Shown: positions 48,383 through 58,443 of the stretch, in pieces
Layout: each line of letters begins with the position of its first letter
Numbering within the stretch: position 1 is the stretch's first letter
Assembly (NCBI GenBank): GCA_014904845.1
Contig: MU119318.1
Coordinates: 1 to 64,000 of the forward strand
Reading direction: 5' to 3'
Source: Acephala macrosclerotiorum
Taxonomy: Eukaryota; Ascomycota; Leotiomycetes; Helotiales; Mollisiaceae
Length of the DNA: 64,000 nucleotides
Made by a program: the position numbers and the translations under genes
The notes under the pieces: generated by a model
Seen by the model: only the letters and a program-made list of their open reading frames with translations
Databases searched by the model: none
Told to the model about the DNA's origin: nothing

Positions 48383-49450
48383 CTAGAGCGGTTCTCATTG
48401 ATGTGATCTCTTTTCATATTCAACATCAGAAACACACGCACTCTGATCTATCCTTGCATTGAAATATTTCGGATCCCAACAGGTCTGCATGGGCGGACGT
48501 TTGTATTGTTATTACGCCTTGTTGCTACACACTTCTGTTCTTTACATTCATTTCCCGGCGAAAATGGTTGGTCGGCTCTGGGTTGGAGTGGGTTGGAAAG
48601 GAAGACAAAACATTACATGATCACAGTACCAATACAGCGAGAGAAAAAAGGAATGGGGTTGGAGATGGTAGGATCAGCGTTCACTCTTGGGTGTACAACA
48701 TTATGCGCATTTTCGCATGCCATATGGGAACACATCGGTCTCGGATTATTAATGAGTGAGAAGTGGATGGCATCTGTACATGTGTGCGATTTGACGCCCG
48801 GGACTACCAATTTTTTTGTTTGTTAATTGAATTGGAGGACTAGTGGTGATCTCGGTCTGGTCATCGTGTTGGTGTACTTGATAGCTGCGGAGGTTCAATT
48901 GAATTATTCTCGCTGCCTATACTTGATATCTCTTGAAGATGCTAGATGGCGATGGCATCTCAACATGCTCAGTCACAAGAACTTCTGGCTATCCTCAAAT
49001 AGCTAGCATTCGTGGTATCAAATGAGAGCTTTCCCACCGCAGTAAGTGTGTGTAATTTGGACTCCCGGAGAGAACAGAGGAAGGAGTGTTCGACCTCTAG
49101 CGCCGCAAAGGTTTAATCCAGAATCCCACGTGATCGACCCCGCCTCGCTTGCGAAAAGGGGCGTGGGGGCCAGGAGCAGGGGTAAGAGAGCTTCAAAATT
49201 ACGGAAGAACTTACTGTAACTTAGGTTGTGAAGTAGGTTAGTCTAGCGCAACGATTGATGGCGATGACATTCCTTTTCTGTTTTCTGAAGAGAATTGACC
49301 GTTCTAGTGAAAAGGCTCAAATTTGAAGACACCAAACGTCTCAATAAGTGGCCGAGACAATCAAAGACTCTTAAGACATTCTGATGCCCCGAGATTTCAT
49401 GGCCATTCATGCACGCTGTTCTGAGTCCAGATGCCTTTTGGTCTACCAAC
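48383..49450. other. Intergenic, 1.1 kb, no supportable gene
   Basis: The 3' side of the Zn2Cys6 gene. A CACGTGAT octamer lies at 49127-49134. No convincing protein frame or RNA gene was seen. Confidence 0.45.
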
Positions 49451-49965
49451 CTATACCTCCATATATCTTTTCATATAATGCCTGTCCCCCTGCTCAAAAA
49501 GTTCCTGCAAGATCTGCTCAGCTCTCGGGCAAAGACGTACGCTACTGTACTTCAAAGAGTTCAGGTTTCCTAAGTCGCGGTCAAGCCCATCATCTCCATC
49601 GTCTTGGAAACTGCTTCGAACCTCCTCAAGTGCTCGGAAACCACCAATTGGCCAGCCCGTTCTCTCGCTCGAGTTTCCCTCGCGGTCATGTCGACAGAAA
49701 GGGCAAGCGTGTGGTGGGAGAACTCCAAGTTCGAAGCGACTGACTTCGAGTGTATACCTTCCCTTCCAGCTAGCAACCCACCTCCGCGGCTCCTTATTCC
49801 GGTATACACAATATCGACATTCGTCTAGCAAGTCCTTGCATTCCTGGCAGCATTGAAATTGTGGAGCGCTTTCTGCCGATTTCTGATTCTGGCGGCGATC
49901 CATTTCTCGAACCTTTGATAGTCGTGAAAGAATCTGCTTCTGCTATGATATTTCGTTGTCGTGAT
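49451..49965 (-). pseudogene. Probable decayed copy of the four-cysteine family
   Basis: On the minus strand, one frame gives RFEKWIAARIRNRQKALHNF up to about 49860, aligning with the AWF-x3-KI-x10-AF segment of the intact copies. A second frame, displaced by a missing base in the AF-Q region, continues with QCCQECKDLLDECRYC, giving the four cysteines. The two frames together match the intact paralogues only if one base was lost. No ATG is visible where the paralogues start (the codon aligning with the start reads ATC). Downstream, a frame of 150 codons (49451-49903) stays open but does not show the paralogues' C-terminal motif. An alternative is that this open frame is a small gene of its own, with the upstream match fortuitous. 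Confidence 0.45.
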
Positions 49966-50673
49966 CGTGTTAATTTTGGATGTGTTAAGTAGTATGATGG
50001 AATCTTGCTCTCCAAGAGGAAGGCATGATCATCACTTTTTATGGGTCGAGAAACAAAGCAGTAACCGCGCCTGAAATGAAAAAAATTCCAGACGAGCACA
50101 GCACTTTCAAGAGAACTAGACCCCAGCAACTTATCAATGAAATTTGGTCTCATAAACTGACTTCCAATGCATGGGTAACACGAACTCCTTTGACGGGATT
50201 TCCGGCGCCGAAGCAGATGCATCACTTGAAGAGACCATGCGGGTAGTACAGAAGGAATATTACGGAACGAGTCAGTTCAAGGATGGACAGGAGCAGCAAG
50301 TCTTCAATGTTAGCTGCTGCTCGAGTATGTTATGTTATGTGTGTTCAGGTGGATGGGTGAGATTTAAATTGGGTTGGTCCGAGGAACAGAAGTTGTGGGA
50401 GAGTGATTCCGAAAATGGTGGGGGGTTATAGTCGGGCTAGCGACGAGAGCTCCTTCCTCAATCAGTAATGTCATAGAAGCTCACTCAAGTGTGAATATTT
50501 GCTGGTCATCCAAAGATGAAGGGGCATTCAAACGCGCCAACTTTTAGCAATCGAGCATTGTGATAGAAATATTAAATTTTGTGCAGTCTCCCCTTCCAAA
50601 ATTCAATGAAGGGAAATCCTTGAGCGGGCGAAACACGAAGCTAAAATTCATTCAGGAGTAGAAAGAAGCAATA

Positions 50674-51328
50674 TTAACTGCTACTACTGCTGTTCCGAAG
50701 GCCTATGAAGCCTTGGCAGCTGGCGATCTCTTTCTTGTAGATGTGCTCTTCTCTTGCCACCCAACGCTCATACCAACCCTCCTCCTCCCATTCCTTGAGC
50801 TTCGTCGAGCTGTCGTATCTGACCTTTCCAATAGCTTCTGAAGTTCTTTCGTAGTTCCACACCCATCCCTTCGCAATCCCGATGGCATGCTCTCTTCAAA
50901 ATTCCCTGCATTTCTGGTCCCAAGCTTGCTTTGCTCGCTCGAGGCACTCCACGTCGGGAGTCAAGTTTCCATCTACCTCCTCACAGTAATATGCCTCTGC
51001 CAGATCATCATCGACGTAAGATTCCCCACTCATCCAGTCGTCCACGATCTCTTCGAAGGATTGATAGCAGTGAGCATATCTCATATGATCACTTAGCTTT
51101 ATATCGTAGAAGAGAAACGTCTTTCATCAATCTCGCCATATATTCGATCACATCCCGTCGTAGATTGTTATGCTTCCATGTGCATGCAGAGCAGTTGTTA
51201 TCCTCTTTGGCATCTGCACAGGTGACGCAGCGCTGGAAAGCCTCGAAGTCTGCTTGTGCTTGATTGATCTTGTCTGCGAACCAAGCTGTGATGCCTTGAA
51301 CTGAGTCGAAAGGATTTTCTTTGGTGAT
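50674..51328 (-). pseudogene. Decayed copy of the four-cysteine family
   Basis: A clear relative of the two intact genes at 51926 and 53402, but broken. It reads GITAWFADKINQAQADFEAF, then QRCVTCADAKEDNNCSACTW, matching their four-cysteine core. It then stops at a TGA near 51091, and the homology resumes one base over (YQSFEEIVDDWM, then ERAKQAWDQKCREF). Another TGA sits where the relatives have arginine (FRKEH versus F-stop-REH near 50896), consistent with a CGA to TGA change. After it, the C-terminal motif is intact: GIAKGWVWNYE and EAIGKVRYDSS. The expected start ATG is ATC (51328-51326). At least three lesions therefore separate it from function. The adjacent stretches 49966-50673 and 51329-51925 show no gene. 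Confidence 0.75.
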
Positions 51329-51925
51329 TATGATCTGTATGATTGTGGATATGGCTGTAAACCTTTGATACGGTAGATCTTTGCAGTGATTTTGTTGTGG
51401 ATATCAAGTTGTAAAGATGCTGTGATGTGCCATCAAATAAGTGGCTGTGGCGCAAGGCAAGCTTAAATAGAAGACATCTCTGAGACGCACTTGCTGTAGA
51501 GCACTGGAATTTGGAGAATTCGAAAGCAGGCTGGGCCTTAAGGTCATGCGTAGTCGCGCTAGCCTCGAGCCATAGAGAGTCGCAGATCGGAAACCAAAGA
51601 GATAGACCGAGATGAGACGCATGCAAGAGCTAAGACGGAAAGAATTGGGAATGCTGTAGCGTAGAGACAAGAGGACTTTGAAAGTAAAACGTTCTGGGGG
51701 GCGGGGACCTCCTGCTCACTTTTCATGACTATTTCAGGGGTATTCTGTTGCCATCGAACAACAATTGCTAAGCGACGTCGCGAGTCCGTAAGAAACCAGA
51801 AGAGATCGGTCAGGCCTTTCTAAGAGAACAGTAAATTCAAGCAGAGATTTACAGCGGTAAAATAAAGCCCAAATTGTGAGTGGATTAGCTGGCTCTGCTA
51901 GATACCACAACAATGGGCTTGGGCT

Positions 51926-52651
51926 TTAATCTGGGATATCTAGTGCCGCAAAGGACAACTCAAGCTCATCTTCAGAACTGGCACCCGAACTGGTACATGA
52001 ACTTCCTTCGCAGTCGGATGGAGTTATTCGAGCTGCGAGTGCCAACCAGTCTGCCTTCACAGCGTCGATATCCTTCACCCTTCTTGATGGGTCATATCTC
52101 GTCTCTCCAACTTCCTTCGCACTGCCCTCAGAATTCCACGTCCAGCCCTTCACCATACCAAGCTCGTGCTCTTTTCTGAACACCTTGCAAACCTCTCTCC
52201 ATGCTCTTTTATATCCCTCAAAACACTCAAGTTGTACGTGAACCTGGCATCCATAAAATTCTTGTAACTCCTCCTCTGGTATCCCGGTCAACCGAACCTC
52301 CTCGATGCTCTCATCAGCATCATTTATTGCCTCTTCCCATCGCTGCTCAAGCTCTTCAAATGATTTGTAGCTGGATTCATCAACGATGTCTCCCGTGTTA
52401 TTGTACCAGCCACCAAGGAACTCCTGAAGTTCTCTCTCAGCCATTTGGGAGTATGCATCTATGTCGAATCGAAGATTTTCAAGCTTCTGGGTGCAATTCG
52501 GGCAGTTATCAAGGTATTTGCACTCTTTGCAACGCTGAAATGCCTCCAATCGCTCCTTTGCTTGTTGGAAGTTTGTTGTGAGCCAGGCTAATATGGCATG
52601 GAATCGGTCGGCAGGACGCTCTTGAAATGGCTTTGGGGTGAGTTTGGTCAT
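51926..52651 (-). CDS. Four-cysteine family protein, intact copy, 241 aa
   Basis: An intronless 241-codon frame starting at the ATG at 52651. Residues 17-60 carry the family core: AWLTTNFQQAKERLEAFQRC, with cysteines 41, 44, 50 and 53 (CX2C-X5-CX2C), very likely a zinc-binding knuckle. A helical middle part follows (SYKSFEELEQRWEEA). A conserved C-terminal block reads KEHELGMVKGWTWNSEGSAK, then YDPSRRVKD. A serine-rich acidic tail completes it. There is no signal peptide or membrane helix, and no known catalytic motif. The family is unknown to me. It is the longest of four related same-strand loci, two of which are broken, which suggests recent local duplication. Confidence 0.75.
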   Translation of the reverse strand: MTKLTPKPFQERPADRFHAILAWLTTNFQQAKERLEAFQRCKECKYLDNCPNCTQKLENLRFDIDAYSQMAERELQEFLGGWYNNTGDIVDESSYKSFEELEQRWEEAINDADESIEEVRLTGIPEEELQEFYGCQVHVQLECFEGYKRAWREVCKVFRKEHELGMVKGWTWNSEGSAKEVGETRYDPSRRVKDIDAVKADWLALAARITPSDCEGSSCTSSGASSEDELELSFAALDIPD

Positions 52652-53401
52652 GCTGGATGAGTGAGTTTCTCAATGTTGAGGGTGGTGGAAAGTGAGGAGG
52701 TGTCGAAGGTTATGATGATGGTAGATCAAGATTGTGATATGAGTGATGAATGCAAATGTTTGAAGAAGTTGGAGATAGCATGAAGTCCTAAATATTTATG
52801 GAGATGTCGGTATTTAGAGCAGAATATCGTAGTAGAGACAGTAAGTTCGAGAAACGAAATGGATGTAGCCAAATTAAGGCACCTGCATCATTCAAAACAG
52901 GCGAGATCTAGGCTAAAAGAAGTCGCATATGGTAAAAGCGGAGTAGCGTCATAAGACGAACTGCAAAAAAAGGTCGAAAGGTAACAGGAAGCACCTAGAA
53001 GAAAGAAGAGAGCGCTAGAAGCAAGGTCCCTTGGTCTGGAGAAGGAAACCACGCAGACCGAGCAGATAAGATGCAGCAATGAAGTACATTGCGGAAAGAG
53101 AACATAATGGAGAAGACGGAATCTAAGAGAAGCGTCGTTTACTCGATGCTGCTTGAATCTGCCAGAAGAGCAAGGAATTTGTGCTCAGGAACTAAGCGAC
53201 CAGCAGTCACATATCTATGGTGCAGGTAGCAGATGAGGAAGTCGCCCCTTGGCCACGATAAGTACGACAAATTTCAACAGACGTAGTATTTCTGAAAATA
53301 GTTGTTCTAAATGATCCCTAGATAATATCGTGAGTAATGGGGTGGGCTACGAACCTAGCACCATCGATGGCAGTGCAATTCAGCTAGATAAAGCTAGTAA
53401 G
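52652..53401. other. Intergenic between two four-cysteine paralogues
   Basis: This 750-bp gap is AT-richer than its neighbours and should hold the promoter of the 241-residue gene. No additional paralogue fragment was recognised in any frame. Confidence 0.45.
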
Positions 53402-54004
53402 TTAGCTGGAAGAACACGCAATATGCTTCGCGAGCCAGTCCTTGTCCTCCCAATCATCAATCTTCTTAGAAGCGTCGTACATCGCACGTCCAGCTTCTTT
53501 CGCGTTACCCTCGCCATTCCATGCCCAGCCTCTTGCAACTCCAAGCTCGTGTTCCCTCAAGGATATCGCGCACTTCCGGTGCCACACCCCCTTCATGTAG
53601 TCCTTGGATATTGGATCGATATCCCCTGTGTGAGAATAGCAACCCGCCATCTTCTTATCACTAGACTCTTCTTCTGTTTTCCACCAGTACTCGAGTTTAT
53701 CGAACGATTCGTAATAGGCGTCGAAATCGCGATAATGGATACACGTATCTTGTCCCGACCCAAGAAGCCACCAGATCTCTTGAGCCTGCATTTCCACGTA
53801 CCCTTCGACGTCGGTTTGGAGGTTCTCACGCTTCCATGAACAAGTACGACAGTTCTCGTTGGTATCCTTACACGCTTCACAACGTTGGAAGGCCTTGAGT
53901 TTCTGGTAGGCGAGTCCGATTTTGGTGCCAAACCAGGCGATGATTCCTGGGAGTGTGTCGAATTGGGATTGGTTCGCTGTTGTTCTCGGAGATATCGTAG
54001 GCAT
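53402..54004 (-). CDS. Four-cysteine family protein, intact copy, 200 aa
   Basis: An intronless 200-codon frame starting at the ATG at 54004. The core is GIIAWFGTKIGLAYQKLKAF, then cysteines 42, 45, 52 and 55 (CX2C-X6-CX2C). The middle is shorter than in its 241-residue relative (YYESFDKLEYWW). The C-terminal block is REHELGVARGWAWNGEGNAK, then MYDASKKIDDWED and DWLAKHIA. It lacks the acidic serine-rich tail of the other intact copy. The putative zinc-binding cysteines are all present. It has no secretion signal or membrane segment. Function is unknown; the compact size and cysteine pattern suggest a protein- or nucleic-acid-binding module. Confidence 0.75.
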   Translation of the reverse strand: MPTISPRTTANQSQFDTLPGIIAWFGTKIGLAYQKLKAFQRCEACKDTNENCRTCSWKRENLQTDVEGYVEMQAQEIWWLLGSGQDTCIHYRDFDAYYESFDKLEYWWKTEEESSDKKMAGCYSHTGDIDPISKDYMKGVWHRKCAISLREHELGVARGWAWNGEGNAKEAGRAMYDASKKIDDWEDKDWLAKHIACSSS

Positions 54005-54653
54005 GTTGGATGGTAGAGGTGTTCGTCAAGAAGCGCAAGACCTGTTGGGTGATCGTGATCGCGAGATTGGATGATGCAGACGCTGTGATGTGTTGCTATG
54101 AAAGTGAGCGTATTGGCGGACTATAATCAGTCTTGAGTATGAAATTGTCTCTGTATAGCACTTGCTGGAGAATGCCAAATTCTTGAAGAAGCTTCTGGGA
54201 GGAACAAGGGAGATGCTCCACGAAGGAAGACTCTGGGCCGTCCGCTTTGAAGCAGATCCTCACTCCTGCGCCGTGAAACCTACACCTAGAGCCCGAGGGT
54301 ATGAAAATAAGTCCTGATTGTCCCTGCAGATGCAGGACTTCCTTCTGGAGACTTCCAGGTTTCTGCGGACGGAGGTGGCGAACTTCTTGGGTTTCCATGT
54401 TCCTTAATCACTTGATCGTGTCTCGAATCCAAATTGCACGTATTCCAAGCACGTAGGCCTTTGTGATGACGAAAGCAAACTCCCTTGATTGTAATGTAGA
54501 AGCCTCAGGATCCATTGAGATTCATGCCTTCATGTCCCAAATGCCTTCGGATTTCCATGCAGATAGAGCCAAAGAGACGTATGCACGAATACAGAGCCCA
54601 TTCCCGCAACACCAATGTGCCTCCATCCCGTACACCAGAAGAAAGCGAGTCGT
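54005..54653. other. Intergenic between the paralogue cluster and eS24
   Basis: About 650 bp that must hold the promoter of the 200-residue paralogue (near 54005) and the 3' end of eS24. No other gene is supported. Confidence 0.45.
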
Positions 54654-55241
54654 CTATTTCTCCTTCTTCTTGGGCGCACCCTTGACCTTCGCCGTACCAC
54701 GCAGAGTCTTCTGTCTGTTCTTTCGTTGCTTGCCTGTATTCCACCTGTCAGCATTTCATTCTCGCCAGTATGACAGCTCCAATTCCAATCTCCCAGGCAT
54801 AACGTACGCTGTTGTCTGCTTGGCTTCTCGATCTTGCTAGCAAATCCGACGCGAACCAGTCTGTAGTGGGGCTCGAACTTCTTCAAAGCTTCCGGCGAAT
54901 CGTAGACAAGGGCGAAACCGGTTGTCTTTCCACCACCATATTGAGTTTGGAGACCGAACACGTTGACTTGGTCCTTGTTGGCCTTGTACATTTCGGCGAG
55001 CTTGGCTCGGAGTTCATCCTTGGAGATGTTGGCTCGGTTTGGGTGGAGTATATCACTATAAAAACAGCCGTATTAGAACCAATTTCCTCAATATGCCCTC
55101 ATATCCTTCTTCCTGATGATCGCGAGATTCAATTGATCGAGATTGATGGGCAACTTACACGACCATTTGCTTGCGGCCGAGGAGGGGGTTGCGAATGAAC
55201 TTGCGCGTGCGCAAGGTCACGGGTTGCTCACGGTCTGCCAT
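54654..55241 (-). CDS. RPS24: 40S ribosomal protein eS24
   Basis: Three minus-strand exons: 55241-55159, 55055-54808 and 54733-54654, giving 136 residues, the normal size. The start [18 protein letters not shown], the middle [20 protein letters not shown] and the end [14 protein letters not shown] match eS24 throughout. The second junction gives [17 protein letters not shown], again as in the family. The protein sits on the small subunit and helps with 18S rRNA maturation. Two introns in a ribosomal-protein gene are usual for filamentous fungi. The gene is divergent from a probable translation-factor methyltransferase 308 bp away. Confidence 0.97.
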
Positions 55242-55421
55242 GTTTGCGTATGGGAGACGGTCAGTCCGTGAATCTGCCTGCGGTGTCGAGACAGATGTCG
55301 GTGATTTATTGTCGTGGAGGTCGCTGTCGTTCGTTGAAAGATTTCCTTCAAGGTGTGGAATTCGACGTTATCGAAAATGCGCTAATAAGCGAATCGCACG
55401 AACTTTTTCTTGAAAGCGCGA

Positions 55422-55439
55422 CACGTGATGCTGCCCTAA
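55422..55439. promoter_or_regulatory. CACGTG plus CCCTAA in the eS24/EFM3 promoter
   Basis: CACGTGAT starts at 55422 and CCCTAA at 55434, 180-200 bp before the eS24 start and 110-130 bp before the methyltransferase start. In many non-Saccharomyces fungi, Cbf1 (CACGTG) and Tbf1 (CCCTAA/TTAGGG) control ribosomal-protein genes, so the pair fits that design. Binding is inferred. Confidence 0.5.
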
Positions 55440-55549
55440 ATTGGTGCCTGAGGCTTTAGCGTCAGGACTTTATTCGGTTTCGACTTCTCTTCATTGACCT
55501 GATCATGCCATAGAAAAGGTCGTGATAATATCGATGGTTCAACGAGGAG

Positions 55550-56675
55550 ATGGACGAATTGCTCTCACCAGCCGCGCAGAAACAACTTGATCGCTTCTGT
55601 CGTCAATTCTCTCAGGTTCAGCTCGACATCGACTATCCTTCCGCGGAAAATCTTCGACAGGACAACTTCCAGCAGGCCATCTACAACAAGCTCTTTGCGG
55701 AAAATGCTGTCCAGCATGCGACTCCAGCAAGACATCAATTTCGAGTCCTAAAAGAACTCATCAACCGAATCGAAGCTTCGATCCAGGACTGGGACGAAGA
55801 GGTAGGCATCTCAGTCTAGTCATTTACTTCGAAAATTCTACATAATCATATGTAGTTCATAGGGCTTCATATATCGCTATCTGACGCTGTTCTTTCAGGC
55901 CATCTCTGATGATCTCATGTCATGCCTTTCCATTCTGTTTGCCTCAAACCTTCCTTCTGAAGCTGCCTCAGCTCAACAGAAAGCATATGTTACCTACTCT
56001 ATTGTGTCTCTCCCCCATTCATCTGATTCTGTTCCTACTATCACTCTCCTCGAAGCGAGAAACCTCGTAGCTGCAGCTGGAACAACCGGCCTACGAACGT
56101 GGGAAGCTGCTTTGCACCTTGGCAATTATCTCTCGAGTAACCCGAATCTGATCAAAGGAAAGTCTGTGTTGGAACTGGGGGCAGGTACAGGCTATGCCTC
56201 CGTCCTCTGTGGGAAGTATCTTGGAGCGACCCATGTTCTCGCGACGGATGGTTCCGACGATGTGGTCGCTGACCTCCCAACGAACTTCTACCTGAACGGC
56301 CTCCAGGATTCGTCCGTGATCGAAGCCACGGAGTTGAAATGGGGCCAGGTCTTGATGGGCGGTGAGCAGCCAGAATGGAATGGAGGCCGAAAAGTCGACC
56401 TTGTACTCGGAGCCGATGTTACATACGATGCGACGGCGACCATAGCTCTCGTGGCTACCTTTGGAGACTTGTTCGAGTTATTCCCGGACATTCAGATCAT
56501 CATCGCAGCTACTATCCGGAATGAGAAGACTTTTGAAGCATTCTTGACGACTTGTAGGACAAATAAGTACACGGTTGAGGAAATTGATTGGGAAATACCA
56601 AAGGCGGAACTTCAGGAAGGGCCATTTTACTCAGACTCAGTCCCGATTCGCCTATCCCAGATCACAAAATCATGA
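55550..56675 (+). CDS. EFM3: Class I protein methyltransferase, EFM3/FAM86-like
   Basis: Two exons, 55550-55801 and 55899-56675, joining to 342 residues. The first exon encodes a helical N-terminal region (LLSPAAQKQLDRFCRQF). The second contains the SAM-binding motif ELGAGTGYAS at about 176-185 and further family motifs: TTGLRTWEAALHLGNYL before it, VLATDGSD and NGL, then LVLGADVTYD, which has the aspartate-containing motif of lysine methyltransferase family 16. Layout and length fit FAM86A/Efm3, which trimethylates a lysine of translation elongation factor 2. The active site motifs are present. It shares a promoter with eS24, consistent with coordinated translation genes. Another family-16 methyltransferase is the main alternative. 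Confidence 0.87.
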
Positions 56676-56894
56676 GGTGATCACAAGATCGATATACACT
56701 CCTACTGTGAAAGCATTTAATATGTTTTTTTGGAAGTATACAAGTACCTAGAATCGCCAGGAGTCCAGTCAAACATTGCAAAGTGGTATCTAACGCCTCG
56801 ACTCCAAGATTCCAGATCTAGCGATCAGTTTCTCGTTTCTCATCCCATTCATCAGACCATCATGCATCCTCTCACAACTCATTCTTTCCTCCTG

Positions 56895-57523
56895 TCACCA
56901 CAGAAACACATCAACGCCCACCAACGTCCCCAACACAACCATCACTGCCCTCCCAATTCCCCCTGTCGCATCCAGCGGCCTCACAGCAGCTGCAATCTCA
57001 TCTCCACCAGGGAGAACAGGTTCATGTCTATTTCTCATCAGCACTCTATTCATTTCCTCTCAATTTCCCTCCATCTTATAACATCTAGCTCAAACTCTAG
57101 TATAGGAACAGGAAGAACTCACACCCCACAATAAATAAACGTAGCATCAAAAGTATGACAACTCGTAAAAGTAGTCAAATGCCATTTCTCCTGTAATCCA
57201 ACCACACCATCACCAAGCACCGTGAACATCTTCCCAACTCCATCGATAATCACTTCCGGAGCAGGCGTCACCGAAGCTTTTGCTGCTGTTAAAAAACCTT
57301 CTGCATCAGTTCCTCCCTTGGCTTTTGTTGGAGTTGCTAGCGGTGTTGGAGAGGAGGTGGAACTTTGAATTGAGGAGGCTGGGGAGAAGGTTGATGTGGG
57401 GCGAGATAAGGTTGTTGATAAGCTTTGAGGGGCGTTGGCGGTTCGAGGCGAGGGTCTTGATGCTGTGGAAAGTCCAAGGAAAATCATAATGATGATACAA
57501 GAGTATGAATACAGGAGCTTCAT
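56895..57523 (-). CDS. Small secreted or membrane-anchored Ser/Thr-rich protein, 177 aa
   Basis: Two minus-strand exons: 57523-57123 and 57027-56895. The N-terminus has a typical signal peptide (MKLLYSYSCIIIMIFLGLSTA). A Ser/Thr/Pro-rich spacer follows (residues about 22-70), then a compact part (VGKMFTVLGDGVVGLQEKWHL, then TFTSCHTFDATFIYCGV). The second exon adds HEPVLPGGDE and a hydrophobic end (AVMVVLGTLVGVDVFLW). That end may be a membrane anchor or a GPI-attachment signal. Only a few cysteines are present, so it is not a classical cysteine-rich effector. The family is not recognised. Without the second exon the frame would end ten bases after the splice donor. Confidence 0.65.
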
Positions 57524-58443
57524 TTTGCCGTAGTCGCCAGGAAGGAATAAAAGGAGGACACAAGGAAGAAGCTGGGAGGTTTCCTTGGTTCTTGGGAAGG
57601 CAAGGCCGGTAACGTGATGGCCTAAAATGGACTTAACCGGGCAGCACCTTCTAGTCTGCCTTGCTTGATGCTGGCTGTTGATGGATGCTTCTTGAAAGGC
57701 TCAAAGAAATAAAATTTTAACAAGAATACAATCAAGAAGTCGAAATGAGCAGTTTGAAAAAAAAAAAATTGTATTGAACGGAACCAAGGCAGCTGCTCCA
57801 AGGGTCACACCTCGAGCCTTTCCCAAGCCCAAAGACACCCATCATACATGCACGCTCACACACTAAATCTCTTGGTCTATTCAAAGGCCATCAGGTACAC
57901 ACCTTAAAATTCTTGAAACCTCTGTCCTGAAACACCAAAGAAAAGTTCGAGTGACTTGAGAAAAGTCTTTGTTCTTCGCGGGGATGCGTTTTCGCTTGGG
58001 AGCATTGTCAGCGAATGAGGTGTTCAGGAGGGCGAATCATGAAACGACTGACAAAAGGCGTCAGAACCACGATTCTGGGCTAGAATGGCTTACGGTTCTT
58101 GAAAAAGACGTACACAGCAACGTCCCTGAATGCTGGGGACATTGGAAGATCATGATTGCTGAGGAATAAAGTACCCCTGGATCTCCACAAGTGCTGCTAG
58201 AGCATCCTTGGGATGGACAGGGTTCATAGCTCACACGATCACAACTGCGGAAGGACGAAGCTTTTGATCATTCAGAGCCATTTTCATTAATGGCGCCCAT
58301 GCAGGTTATGCCTGCCAACAATTCATCAATGTTCATGCTTTGCGCCCAAAGGGCCACAACTCCAGTAACAAACCCTATGGTATCGTAATCGCGAAAGCAA
58401 GTAAATCGCCCATACAAACGTTGAGGTGATATAACTACAAAAA
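57524..58443. other. Intergenic, 0.9 kb, no supportable gene
   Basis: Should contain the promoter of the secreted-protein gene and the 3' end of the large acidic protein. A run of eleven A lies at about 57758. No protein or RNA gene was seen. Confidence 0.45.

Noticed and set aside
49384..49743. 119-codon plus-strand frame opposite the four-cysteine relic
   Set aside because: No recognisable pattern; overlaps the homologous minus-strand segment.
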